Below are positions 1-10,800 of a stretch of DNA of 64,000 nucleotides, in pieces. The position numbers and the translations under genes were made by a program. The notes beneath the pieces are model-generated. The model was not told the origin of the DNA, made no database searches, and worked only from the letters and a program-made list of their open reading frames with translations. How positions within the stretch are numbered: position 1 is the stretch's first letter; each line of letters starts with the position of its first letter. This DNA is from Pithys albifrons albifrons (taxonomy: Eukaryota > Chordata > Aves > Passeriformes > Thamnophilidae). Location of the stretch: positions 9,118,965 to 9,182,964 of the forward strand of contig NC_092459.1 in the NCBI RefSeq assembly GCF_047495875.1, read 5' to 3'.

Positions 1-197
1 TCTCCTAGATTACATCTACTACCATGTCAATGTGCTTGTACCACTTAGGCATAAGTCAGAATAGGATGAGTGTGTACAATGCAGGCTTTTAATGGTATCA
101 AACAGCCTCTGGTGTGCCTAAAATCTAAAGTCTGGGCGAACAAGGAATCAAATTTTATTAATGTTCAGACATTTTTTGAGTGTCATATTGATCTCAC
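1..197 (-). other. VSNL1: VSNL1 intron, 5' part only (3' exon off window)
   Basis: This is the first 197 bases of the intron downstream of the residue 55-126 exon. I see no repeat or exon in it. An open frame runs through the neighbouring exon here on the plus strand, but it is antisense to the coding exon and has no support. Confidence 0.85.
192..197 (-). other. VSNL1: Splice donor GTGAGA after VSNL1 residue 126
   Basis: The minus strand reads GAG|GTGAGA where the VSNL1 match ends at EIIE. This is a phase-0 donor leading into an intron that continues past the left edge of the window. Confidence 0.92.
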
Positions 198-413
198 CTC
201 TATAATTTCCAGCATTTCCACTCTTGTAATTTTACCATCACCATCCAAGTCATACATGTTGAAGGCCCAGTTCAGCTTTTGCTCAAAGCTGCCCCGTGAG
301 GTGATGGACAGAGCACAAATGAACTCTCTGAAGTCGATGGTCCCATCTCCGTTTTTATCAAAGGTTCGGAAGGCGTGCTGGGCAAACTTTGAAGCATCTC
401 CATATGGAAAGAA
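198..413 (-). CDS. VSNL1: VSNL1 (VILIP-1) coding exon, residues 55-126
   Basis: This is the second coding exon of the same gene: exactly 216 bases or 72 codons, from [10 protein letters not shown] to EMLEIIE. It carries two canonical EF-hand loops. EF2 is [12 protein letters not shown] (residues 73-84) and EF3 is [12 protein letters not shown] (residues 109-120); both keep Asp at position 1, Gly at position 6 and Glu at position 12, so both should bind Ca2+. The acceptor is a run of nine T followed by GCAG (minus strand, 414-426). The donor is GAG|GTGAGA at 192-197. Both junctions are phase 0, so it joins in frame to the exon at 50148-50309. The remaining 65 or so residues of the usual 191 (EF-hand 4 and C-terminus) are not in the window and should lie to the left. 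The match to VSNL1 rather than a paralogue rests on residues such as [20 protein letters not shown]. Confidence 0.97.
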
Positions 414-426
414 CTGCAAAAAAAAA
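414..426 (-). other. VSNL1: Splice acceptor (T9 GCAG) before VSNL1 residue 55
   Basis: On the minus strand a run of nine T is followed by GCAG and then TTC TTT CCA, the FFP of the EF-hand 2 exon. Homology begins exactly after the AG. Phase 0. Confidence 0.93.
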
Positions 427-2312
427 TAATTCATAGAACTGTGGGTAATGCAAAGGAGTGAGGTATACACCTGCCTGCAGAATACTGCAGTGAGGCATTT
501 ATGAAGAGTGGCTGGTGAGCTCTGTGGGAAATGGAGGATCTGCAATGTAAGGTTCCCTAACAGTCACATTGGAATGATTATTAAGAAATTTATTTCTACA
601 AAAATCTCTCAGCTTGCCGCAAACTATATTACAATTATATTTAATGCTCATTTACAGCTAAATTAACTATATGAATCTTAAAATGAAGTGTAAACGGGTC
701 TAAATGGGAGATTGTATGTGATATTCTCTGGCTATGAAATACAGCAACCAGGGTGTGTTTTAACAGTACTTTAGCCAGCCCTTTATATGTTGCAACCAAG
801 TGTATGTGTGGGATTGTTGTTACATAACTTGATTTATTTAAAAAAAAATAATCCATATATAACAGAAAAAAACCATGAACACATGCCCTATTCTGCCAAC
901 CAACATTCAAGTAATAAGAACTGAGATCCAGTTAAACAATACAGTGCAATGATTTTCATATTTAATATCCATTATCAGTGAATGCTGCAACTGACTGTAA
1001 TTTAACAGACAATTTTAAATGACCATAACATGTATTGTTTTCAGCTGATGTATTTTCCCCTTTGGAAATATATGGCTTAAGACGTTCAAGCTGGTAGTTG
1101 TTCTTTCTGTGGGTTAGACTCAAGAAAACACACCCCTTAAGAAAGGGGGTTTTAAACGCATGCTGAAGACCCATTGTAGTGCAGGGACCATACACAAATA
1201 ATGTTTGTTTCTATATTCTCAGCACAATTTCATGGAGGCTTTTATGCTCCTAATATATAAACATGCATTACTCCCCATTTGAGAGCCATCTCATTTTGTG
1301 CTGTTTAAAATTCCAATTCTTAGTAAGTACTGCATTTAATAATGTCAGTTTGAAGGAAAGTCTTCAGTGGCAGCCAAGGAAGTGGAACTGCATTTTATGA
1401 TTTTCCATTTCCCTTGTCTGTAGGCTGATGGTTGCTGTAGTCACATGTGAACAGTCTTGAACAAGATACTCCAATTTCATGGGTGATCTTGGAGCATATA
1501 CAGAAAACAGTGCTGACAATAGTCTGACTGAATATGGATGTGGAGCATGACAAGTCTTTGCTGCTTTTCCCTTGAGGATGCCAAATGGCCATTTCTATAC
1601 TGTGTCTTGCCCTAAAAATGCAAAACTTATTGCAGAGCCAGCTGCCTGCACTATGTGGCCATGTGGGTCATGTCAGGAGCCACTGCTGCATTGCCACAGG
1701 GGTCCTAACATGAAAGTTTCCTTTCAAGTTACTGGTTTCTCTGATACCAACTTTTCAGTCACCATTCTAGATAACCTTTGCATTGCTGAAGAGCAGTGCT
1801 ACAATTGCTTCTCTTGCTCAGTGCATTATGGTGATTGTAAAATCTTCATCTTCCCCTCAAAAGGGAGAGCAGTTTTGCCCAGCTCCATCCATTCTGAATA
1901 CTGCCCTGTTGTGAATTACTCCGAAAGGGATGCAAATTGCTGTATTATCCTGTAAGTGGTATCAAATATGCCCATCTCACTTCCCAAGTATCTTTTTGGG
2001 AGGATATTTGAACATGGTGTGGAGTTATTGAGTGAGTGGGATGCTGTACCCACTCCAGTGGTAATTTATCCAGGTCAACATTACTGTTAAGGTTGTGATT
2101 TTCTCATTTCACTTGGTATGGATCAGTATCCACCCACTGCTTCTACACTCCTTCTCCAGTAGCTGAAACAGTATTTGATATTGTCTCCTCCTGAAAATGT
2201 AACTTCTGTGCCTGTACTGAACCCAGCCCATTTCTGTTTCAATAATCAAAACTGATGGATCTGTAACTACCTCAAGGTACTACTGCAGCTCTTTCTGTAC
2301 TTTCTGCTTTCT
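427..2312. other. Intronic sequence, no recognised element
   Basis: The stretch is AT-rich with no repeat I recognise. A 127-codon open frame at 1572-1955 (+) is Cys-rich and ends in CCIIL, but has no recognisable domain and is more likely chance. Confidence 0.6.
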
Positions 2313-2317
2313 GGCCT
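2313..2317. repeat. Target-site duplication, left copy (GGCCT)
   Basis: GGCCT immediately precedes the TG terminus of the LTR and is repeated exactly after its CA terminus at 2949-2953. Confidence 0.8.
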
Positions 2318-2948
2318 TGTTATGGGTTTGGCCAGGTGGGCCTAAATTTAGGTTTTAAAGTTCAGACTAGGCCTGAAATTGTCAGCTAACTTGAGCTGGG
2401 CTGAGCTAGCTAACAGCTGACTTCTTCTAGCCAATAATATTGTATTCCATACCATACTACATCATCTCAAAGGGTGTAAAATCCAGTGTGTGGGAGTGGC
2501 TTGGGCAGTTCTGCCATGGCCGAGGTACAAGCTGGACATGATCCAGCTTCTGTCTTGGACCAGGCCTTGCTTCTGCTCTTGCTGCCTCTGCTTGCATTTT
2601 GTGTGAATTCAGGGAAGTAGGAACATTTTTGTTGTTACTCTTTCTGTTTCTTGCTAGGTGTCTTTTAGAATACTTATAGATTTAGAGTGATACACTTTGT
2701 ATTAATTGGGGAGTGGGAAGTTATTTCCTGTTATATATATGTAACTTGTGTAAGTGTGTGTTATATTGTAGTTTTCTCTTAATTTTCTTTTTTCTGTATA
2801 AATACATGTAGTTAATTTCAGCATAAACCTGGTTTAGAGGTTTTTTTCCTTTTTCCCTCTTCTTTTTTCCCTTAGCTGGTTGGGGGGAGGAGGAACCCTT
2901 TTCACTCTGTCCTAGACAGTTGGCGTTTTGCCAGCTCAACCCAAAACA
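2318..2948. mobile_element. Solo LTR of an avian endogenous retrovirus, with 5-bp TSD
   Basis: The 631-bp element begins TGTTATGGGTTTGG and ends CCCAAAACA. Its two termini are inverted copies of each other: reading each end inward gives TGTTATGGGTT and TGTTTTGGGTT, 10 of 11 identical. It is flanked by the perfect direct repeat GGCCT (2313-2317 and 2949-2953). Length, TG...CA ends and target-site duplication define an LTR. No internal gag/pol sequence is attached, so it is a solo LTR. I recall very similar LTRs from bird genomes. A 5-bp duplication would suit ERVL-type or some other class-III integrases, but the family call needs a repeat library. Transcriptional orientation is uncertain. Confidence 0.85.
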
Positions 2949-2953
2949 GGCCT
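2949..2953. repeat. Target-site duplication, right copy (GGCCT)
   Basis: Exact copy of 2313-2317 directly after the LTR terminus AAAACA. Confidence 0.8.
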
Positions 2954-4711
2954 TTAATCATAACTGGGCTCATCAACAGATACAAAGATATATGGGTTCT
3001 CTCATACAATCCAGGACTGCAGTGACTGCAGTTACCAGACCTTGCTGAACTGTGCCTCAAACTGCTGTCAAAGCAAAGAGGGCTACCTCTATGGGAAGGT
3101 TCCTTGGGCTCACAGCCCCTACATTCAGCTGGGTGAGAACAGAATTTTCTGAATATTAGCCAAAACATGAATGTTACTTGCAGGTTAGTGAAAACCCTTC
3201 TCACTGCTTCCTCTTCTTCATGATCTATGTCCTTCCTCCAACGCCTGTACCAACTGCAGATGTTGACACAGGTGATACTTAATTTTACATGTGAGTGTAC
3301 ATGAATGTGCACTTGGTCCAGACTACTGGTGAGAGTTTAAGAAATGGTTCTCATGCCCTGCATTCCACCGTGAATTCCAAAGTATCCCCTTCTGTTCTTG
3401 AGAGGCTGTTCAAAGCAAAGACAAATCTCTTGCTTTTAAATCTGTACTGATGTCTACCCTGTATGTGTTACAGAACAAAATAGTTCAGAACTTTACAGTC
3501 TTCCAAGTACTTTTGTTCAGAACTAACTATTGCTGAGGATCTGTATTCCTGTGATTGCCACTCTATAGTCCCTATAAGAGAAAGGCAAATAGCTGGAGGG
3601 ATCTGGGACTGTTCTTTTCAATGTCCAGAGAACGAAAATATATAAATGGTACAAACATATTGGTGAGATCAAAGAACTAAATTCCTGTGAAGAAGTGCAC
3701 CTACACAAAAGGTTAAGAAGTGGCAGACACCCAAAAACATGCAGGAGCCCAAGAACAAAGCAGGGATTTGGCTGAAGGTGCCAAAGACCATCACCAAGCT
3801 GACTACCCCTTTGCCAGTCATACCATTAACCTCACGTAGCAGGGAGAAAAACATCCTTGTAATTTTTTATCACAGGCAACACCTCAAATTTTTCAATTCT
3901 CAGGTGAGGAAGGTGGTGGCACTGCTCAAAGCTAAGCCTTGGCATTTACAGCCTCATAAGGTAAAAAAAAATGGAACTGTTGCCCTTTTTTTTTTTTCTT
4001 TTTTTTTCTGTTTGCCTCCCTGTAGGCAGCAAATGCAGTAGAAGGTCTTTTAGGGACTGAAGGCACTCTTCTCCAGTCTGTACCTGCTGATTTTTAGTAT
4101 TTTTAGCTCAGAACAACTAAAAAACATTGTCAAAACTTGTTTAAAAACTTACTTGAAGACTTCCACTGGCCTGTTTTGAAACAATTCATAAATACGACAT
4201 GGAGTAAAAGAAAGCTAAAACAATTATGGAGCAAAAAAAAGCCAGCTCTGGCAAAACATTATTTGACTATTGAAATACAGTGAGGGCAGAGGCTTTAACT
4301 ACTTTCAGAGCAGTCTAAGCAAAGTGACAAGGGGAGTCAGGGATCTCTGGAAAACAAACACCCATTTTGTCAGGGAATATGAGTAGTCTGCCTCTGGCAT
4401 GAGTTCAGTGAAAACCTCAGAAACAAGAAACAATGGATTTTCAGATACTAAAGCCACTGGGAGGGTTGGTGCCTTCAGCCTTGCCTTCTCTGCAAACCCT
4501 TGTCCAGGTGATCGATCTAAATATGAAAGCAACCAGTTCCCTTCTACTGCAACCTACCACTGAAAAGAGCACTCTACACACCAGCATTGTCTCCTGCTCT
4601 ACCTGTTTCCTCCAGAAATCAAGACAAACTATATCTGCCCAGCCTTTTTACAGCAGCCAGTTCCAAGGGGGACCTAACACTGTTCATTCCTTTGTTTCTG
4701 CTTCTCTAGTC
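2954..4711. other. Intronic sequence with one poly-T tract
   Basis: No exon or interspersed repeat was recognised. The only notable item is a T-rich tract at 3986-4007 (12 T, one C, 9 T). It could be the reversed tail of a retrocopy, but no gene-like sequence adjoins it. Confidence 0.5.
3986..4007. repeat. Poly-T low-complexity tract
   Basis: Twelve T, one C, then nine T. No adjoining retrocopy was identified. Confidence 0.8.
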
Positions 4712-4823
4712 TCATCTAGTGGAAGGTCTCCCTGCTCCAGCAATGGTGTCCCTGCCCATGCCAGGAGTCTGGAACTAGATCATCTTTAAGGTACCTTCTA
4801 ACCCAAACCATACTATGATTCAT
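4712..4823 (+). mobile_element. CR1 LINE 3' fragment
   Basis: The sequence around 4718-4790 (GTGGAAGG..., CCCTGCCCATG, GGAACTAGATCATCTTTAAG) followed by CCAAACCATACTATGATTCAT matches the usual CR1 3' UTR with its ATTCTATGA-type end. It is strongly 5'-truncated and diverged. Confidence 0.8.
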
Positions 4824-6593
4824 CTCTTGCTTGGTCTATGTGTTTTCTAAGCAGTTAGATCAACATGCTGGGGTGTGAACAAAGTGTTATGTCTACAGAT
4901 AACTGCCAATTATGAAAAGAAAAAGGAAGATTAAAAAAAAAATCCCTTATTCTGCTTCTAAATGTTGGAAGAGAGGATTGTCTTGCAGATTCTTAACTCC
5001 CACAGTGTTTCTGGACACTTTTGTGGTATATGGGAGGCATTCAAATGGTCCTGGAATAAGAATGTCCAGTGAATAGCATCTGCAACTTGTATATAACTTG
5101 GGAAAACTGATTAAATATCTGGAAATATTTATCTGCTTGGCTGCAGCTGCTTTAGCCTCGTTGAAGCCATGCTGTTCCACAGACGACTTGGTGATGAACT
5201 CTATTCAGATCATCTTTGGGAGGGAATTAGTGCAAAAGCATAAAGCATATGCTAAAGCATATGGCTAAAAATTTAGCATATGTCTGAAACATAAAGAAAA
5301 AAACCCAAAGTCAACTTCACTAAATTCTCCAGGGTTGGAGGGGCTGGGAAAATGAGCGTCTCTCCTTCCTTGGTGTGGTGGAGTGGAGTGAATCTACAGA
5401 CTGGCCTGAGTGGTACTTTGCTTCCCACATGATGTTTTATCATAGCTGAGATGCATTTCTTTGAAAGGGAAATTCTGCTATAAAATAGAGAAAACCAGAA
5501 TCAGACTAGTGTACAGAAAGCAGAACATGCTGCCTACACATGCCCAGGTGACAACTTGGTCACTGAAGTAAGGTCACAGCTTCCAGAACTGAGGTGGGAG
5601 CTGGAGCACAGAAGAGGAGGCAGGGAAGCAGAAGGTGGTACAGGGTTTCTGTATTGCAGGTTTGAAGAAGATGGAAGAAGCAGCTGCTGATGCCCCTGAC
5701 AGAGGAAATGCCCCATGTGGGGCTCAGCACTACCAGCTCTGCTGAGGGCTGATGCAGCCAAGAGGGATGAGGGGGCACAGGTGTTGGCAGGGGCCAATAT
5801 GTGAAAACGAGCCTTACAGTTGGCTCCCAAAGGAAAAACCTTACACAATTGATGCTGTTATGCTTTAGGAAGGAGTTACTTATCCTTCTTATCTGCTTTA
5901 TTAGGGATTTATTTCCTCCCTTTTATAAGTTTGATAGGCAGTCGGGTCACCTTTCTTAGTGGAAACATGAGCACTCTGAGAATCAAAGAGTTTGGCTGCA
6001 TTTGGAAGCTCATATAGGTAATTTTTTAATCAAAACTCTTAAATTTGAACCCAGATGCTGATAGCTGCTGGTCAAGCCTGGTCTTACAGCTCCTTGGAAC
6101 TGAGGTCACTGGGGAGGATGCCTGTGATGACTGAGTAGCAGTCTCTAGTCTGCTCTCTAGTTTTCCAGGAGGATGAAGTTCTGGATTCCTGCCAGAAGTA
6201 CAAACACAGAAGTTGAGGAAGTATGGAAAAATATTATCCTTTAATTGTCTCCTTTACTAAAAAATAATTGTAACTTACTACAATGTACTGTACTCTTGGA
6301 CTTCAAGTTTTTAGGCATGAGAAGGGGAAGAAATGCCCAGGCTGCGACCTGTTGGGAAGGCTGTGCTGCTCTGGTACCAGGGTGACCTGCAGGGCTGCAG
6401 CCTGTCTCTGCCAGCAGCACCTCTGTAAAAATGATAACCAAAGTAACAAGGGCATGAGCAGACCAGCACAAAAAGACACAGCAGCACATCTGTCCTTCTT
6501 CTCAAGAGATCTGACTGCCCTGTGACTACACAGTTCAAGGGCAGGTCAGGACAGAAAAACCATTAAAATAGATAAAAGAAATATTTTTAAGAC
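4824..6593. other. Intronic sequence with a short palindromic repeat cluster
   Basis: No exon was recognised. A cluster of TAAAGCATATG motifs lies at 5241-5282 (listed separately). The part from about 5570 to 5790 is locally GC-richer and purine-rich on the plus strand and gives unsupported open frames on the minus strand. Confidence 0.5.
5241..5282. repeat. Direct and inverted copies of TAAAGCATATG
   Basis: TAAAGCATATG occurs at 5241-5251 and 5253-5263, and its near reverse complement TTTAGCATATG at 5272-5282. The core CATATGCTAAAGCATATG is almost palindromic. Function unknown; the unit is too short to be a known transposon. Confidence 0.7.
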
Positions 6594-7822
6594 TTCATAG
6601 AATCATAGAATCGATTGGGTTGGAAAAGACCTCCAAGATCATCGAGTCCAACCCTTGGTCCAACTCCAGTCCATTTACTAGATCATGGCACTCAGTGCCA
6701 CGTCCAATCTCAGTTTAAAAATCTCCAGGGATGGTGAGTCCACCACCTCTCTGGGCAGCCCATTACAATGCCTGATTACTCTCTCTGGAAAGAATTTTTT
6801 TCTGATCTCCAACTTAAATTTCCCCTGGCAGAGCTTAAGCCCGTGCCCCCTTGTCCTATTGCTGAGTGCCTGGGAGAAGAGACCAACCCCCACCTGGCTA
6901 GAACTTCCCTTCAGGTAGTTCTAGACAGTGATGAGGTCACCTCTGAGCCTCCTCTTCTCCAGGCTAAACAACCCCAGCTCCCTCAGCCTCTCCCCATAGG
7001 GCTTGTGCTCCAGTCCCTTCATCAGCCTTGTTGCTCTTCTCTGGACTCGCTCCAGCACCTCAATATCCTTTCTGAACTGAGGGGCCCAGAACTGAACACA
7101 ACACTCAAGGTGTGGCCTCACCAACGCAGAGTCCAGGGGAAGGATCACTGCCCTGGTCCTGCTGGTCACGCTATTTTTGATACAGGACAGGATACCATTG
7201 GCCTTCTTGGCCACCTGGGCACACTGTTGGCTCATGTTGAGCTTCCTGTCAATTAGTACTCCAAGGTCCCTTTCTGCCTGGCTGCTCTCCAGCCACTCTG
7301 TGCCCAACCTGGAGCGCTGCAGGGGGTTGTTGTGGCCAAAGTGCAGGACCCGGCACTTGGCCTTGTTGAACTTCATCCCATTGGAATCAGCCCATCTCTC
7401 AAGGCTATCCAGATCCCTCTGCAGAGCCCTCCTGCCTTCCAGCAGGTCGACACTCCCTCCCAACTTGGTGTCATCAGCAAATTTGCTGCTGATGGACTCA
7501 ATCCCCTCATCTAAATCATCAATAAAGATGTTAAACAGGACCGGACCCAACATAGACCCCTGGGGAACACCACTGGTGACTGGCCGCCAGCTGGATGCAG
7601 CTCCGTTCACCAGCACTCTCTGGGCCTGACCCTCCAGCCAGCTCCTAATCCAGGAGAGGGTACACTTGTCCAGGCCATGGGCTACCAGCTTTTCCAGGAG
7701 TATATTATGGGAGACAGTGTCAAAGGCCTTGCTGAAGTCCAGATAGACACATGCATAGCCTTCCTCTCATCCACCAGGTGGGTCACCTGATCGTAAAAAG
7801 AGATCAGGTTGGTCAGGTTGGC
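6594..7822 (-). mobile_element. CR1 LINE, 5'-truncated, with long open RT frame
   Basis: This is the largest repeat in the window, about 1.2 kb, on the minus strand and so in the same orientation as VSNL1. Its 3' end at 6594-6660 shows the tandem ATTCTATGA tail followed by the CR1 3' UTR. Upstream lies the C-terminal part of ORF2, the reverse transcriptase. It is truncated at the left end of ORF2 near 7822, as is usual for target-primed reverse transcription that stops early. A one-base shift near 7750 separates the main frame from the sequence encoding HLVDE further 5'. Confidence 0.95.
6921..7750 (-). pseudogene. CR1 ORF2 fragment (reverse transcriptase palm and thumb)
   Basis: The minus-strand frame is open from about 7750 to 6921, roughly 276 codons. 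In order it shows the [20 protein letters not shown] region of RT motif A, the motif [20 protein letters not shown], and the catalytic motif [10 protein letters not shown], with FADD at 7470-7481. CR1-typical thumb segments follow ([41 protein letters not shown]). A complete CR1 ORF2 has an N-terminal AP endonuclease and is several times longer, so this piece cannot be active. The frame is largely undamaged, which suggests a comparatively recent copy. A frameshift lies near 7750. The element is not a host gene. Confidence 0.92.
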
Positions 7823-10800
7823 TGCACTTCCTGGGGATGTGCAGATTAAAAATTGGGTAAGGCACAATATGCCTCTCTTATTCATGTTATATCTCACCTT
7901 AATCTCACCCTTAATTTCTGAACTGCCTCCATGCCCCGTGCTGGAGTGGAGATCATCCCACCACGAGTGGTTGGGACTGACAGGGACCAGGGACAAGGCA
8001 AGGCTGAGCAGGACAGGGCTGTGAGCAGGAGCCTCTGTGGGTGAGAGAGCCACAACATCACCCTGGAGCACTGACATGCATTGGAGAGAGGCTTCTCCAA
8101 AGAGTCACCTTAAGTGATCAAATGTCAGACTTCTCCCTTGCTTGGCTGTAGGGTAAGCAGAGAGGTCACTAAGGTTAAATTATAGTTAAATTGCAAAGTA
8201 AATCTTCACAGCCCTAAGCAGGGAGATTTCTAGCCTTTATAATTCTCTGATTAGGCCCTTTTGGCTGGAGTGTTTTCTGGGCTTGCCTGCAAAACAGGCT
8301 TTTGTAGGCAAATGACAGCAGTGGGATGGTGCAGCATCTTTTGCTTGGTCGGAGGTGTGAGTTGGACATGGAAACCTCACACTTGCCTGCCTTCCTCATC
8401 TGAGACAAGCTGAACGAGTAGGTCAGGGCAGTGCACCGGCTACATCATAGTGTGGATGAGTTCCCAAACTGGGAAGAGCTTGTGTGAACTAATATTAAAG
8501 GGATCGGGAAGAGAGCAAACTTTTTTTTAACAAATTAGTGGTTGAGGAACTGCTTTAGGAGACAGTAGATTTGCATTTGAGTATTTCCTCCATTAAATAT
8601 ATTTAAAAATCTACTTTAACTCAGGTAATTTTCACAATTCTCCTTTCGCTTCATCTGCATCTTAACCACTATAATACCTGGAAGAACATACGCTATTAGA
8701 AGTATGGGCCAAGATAAATGATCCAATTATTTCAATGAGTTTTGAATTGGGTTTAAGATCATGCTAAATCTGAAAGTATTTCCTTACTACTTTCTACTTG
8801 TGTTAAAGGTTTTCCCTTAGTTACTATTCATTGGATGAGATATTTAATGAACTGAAAAAAATGCAAATGTTGTTTTTCAAGTCCAGACCCTCAAGAGCCT
8901 TTAGGCAATCAAGTCAGAACCCACAAAGGGACACAGGCAGTAAAAGGTACTGAGCAATCTTTGCCATAGCCAGGTCTTCCATCACTCTAAGCATCCAAAT
9001 GTTTTGGCTGTGGTTTTTCAGGGGCTCTTCTCAAGCAACTCTTTTGTCTAGACCTTGGAGATTTAGTTCCCCCAAAGGCAACTTAACACACCTCACTGTG
9101 TTGAAGCCCCTATGTGGTTCCTATTCCCCAAGGCCCTTTAATTGAAAACCATTTAGATGCATTTACAAAACCACTAAGGATTTAAGTCTCAGAGCTCTCC
9201 AAGGCAGAGGTTTGCTGCAGACATAACAAGCAGTGAATGAACACCCAAGAATTTGGCTTCACAGAAGCAGAAGTAACTTCATCAGCTATGCATTCTTCCA
9301 TTAACAATTTAATCAAATGTTAAAGGATCTCATCCCAGAGATACAGATATTCTTGTCCTGATCCCAGCTCTTAGCCACAGAGTAGCAGCACATCAGCACA
9401 GAAAGGCACATCACATGCCTTTGAAAGGTCTGGGGCTCTCTTGTTCATATGCATAAAAAATGATGTGAGGGTTACAATTTTGTTTCTTTACTGAAATTCC
9501 AGGTGGAACAGGATAATGTTTCTGCACTGTGCTAGAGGTGGGATGCTGTAACAGATCCAGACCTGATATACAGAATTGTGGTACAGATGGGGACCCACTT
9601 CTCAACCTTCTCCTTCTCCTGTTCCCTCTCACCCTCCATTATCACTCCCTTATGCAGAGAAATCCTCGGAGAGATCTAAAAGCAACTGCTCACCCCCAGC
9701 TACAGCAGCGAGGCCACTGACCTCCATATGGAGCAAGTGCTGCACAAATGGGGCTGAAAGGGATCCTGATCTCTGCTCCACCACAGGTACAGTCAGAGGA
9801 AAATGGGAGGGTTGGTTGGGTCTTGTGGGTTAATGGTGCATGTAAAACTGTCTGGAATCGCAGCAGCGTTTTGTGCTGCTATTTCAAAGCTGCCCGACCT
9901 TGCCCAACCACATCTTGTGTGTATTACTAAGCTATTTAGCTTAAAAATTCATTTTATTAAGCTATTTTTATGTTGCAGATAAAGTTGGAAAGGGCTAATA
10001 TAGGCCTAATAAACTGTTCATGGATTTCAGCTGCCTTCCAAAACACAAATAAATGGATAAAAATGGTACTACTGTGTCACAGTGTACCTTTTGAAATCCA
10101 AACTCAGCGTATTACTCCAAGGCACTCAAGAAACAGGAAGATTATCACAGTAGATTACGATATTTAGCCTGTCCATGTGCAGGACTGCAGCTTCTGCTGG
10201 TGGAATATGCAATGAAGCAACAGCATTGATGTATTTTTTGCTGGTACATTAATATACATTGCCTCAGAAGTCAGATTCATATTGTGTTCCTCCTACAGCT
10301 GCCTCTACCAGGAGGAAAACATTAACATAGTTTTCCTGTTTCTCCTTCTCCCATTCAACCTCTGAAAGGTTATTATCTCCTTCCATCCTGTCACATGTGT
10401 ACCAAACCATTTCACACACAAAGCACATGGGTCCCTGCTCAGTATCTGGGAGAAAGGCCATTTTCTGGCTCCACTCAAGCCTTTTTATTATGCTTTACAC
10501 AGACAAAAGATGCATTGGGACAACGCACTGGAATATGCAAAATTGGAGCATGCAATGCCACAACCCAGTACTGCAGGTCTGCACAGCTTTTACCAGCTGG
10601 ATTCCTTCAGAGGAATCAAGTTCTTCTCTCAAGTCAGCCAAAAAAGGAGTCTGATTATGTTTTGCTGAGTATCAGGGAAGAGATTACCCCATAGGATTAC
10701 AATGGATTGATACACATAAATCTGGGCTTCAGTCTGACAGGATTCAGATCTGAACCTTTTAACAGTGGCAAAATTCATTGCTGCAAAGAAGAAATAAGAA

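Noticed and set aside
198..413. Assignment of the EF-hand exon to HPCAL1, HPCA or NCALD
   Set aside because: Residues in both exons (for example [32 protein letters not shown]) fit VSNL1 and differ from those paralogues as I know them.
70..429. 119-codon plus-strand frame at the left edge
   Set aside because: It is antisense to the VSNL1 EF2/EF3 exon; the minus-strand match is decisive.
1572..1955. 127-codon plus-strand frame, Cys-rich and ending in CCIIL, which looks like a prenylation (CaaX) end
   Set aside because: No domain, no splice or promoter context, antisense to VSNL1, and a four-residue C-terminal motif arises easily by chance.
3986..4007. Poly-T tract as the reversed poly-A tail of a retrocopied gene
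   Set aside because: No gene-like sequence or flanking duplication lies next to it on the minus strand.
6768..7256. 162-codon plus-strand frame
   Set aside because: It is the antisense shadow of the CR1 ORF2 on the minus strand.
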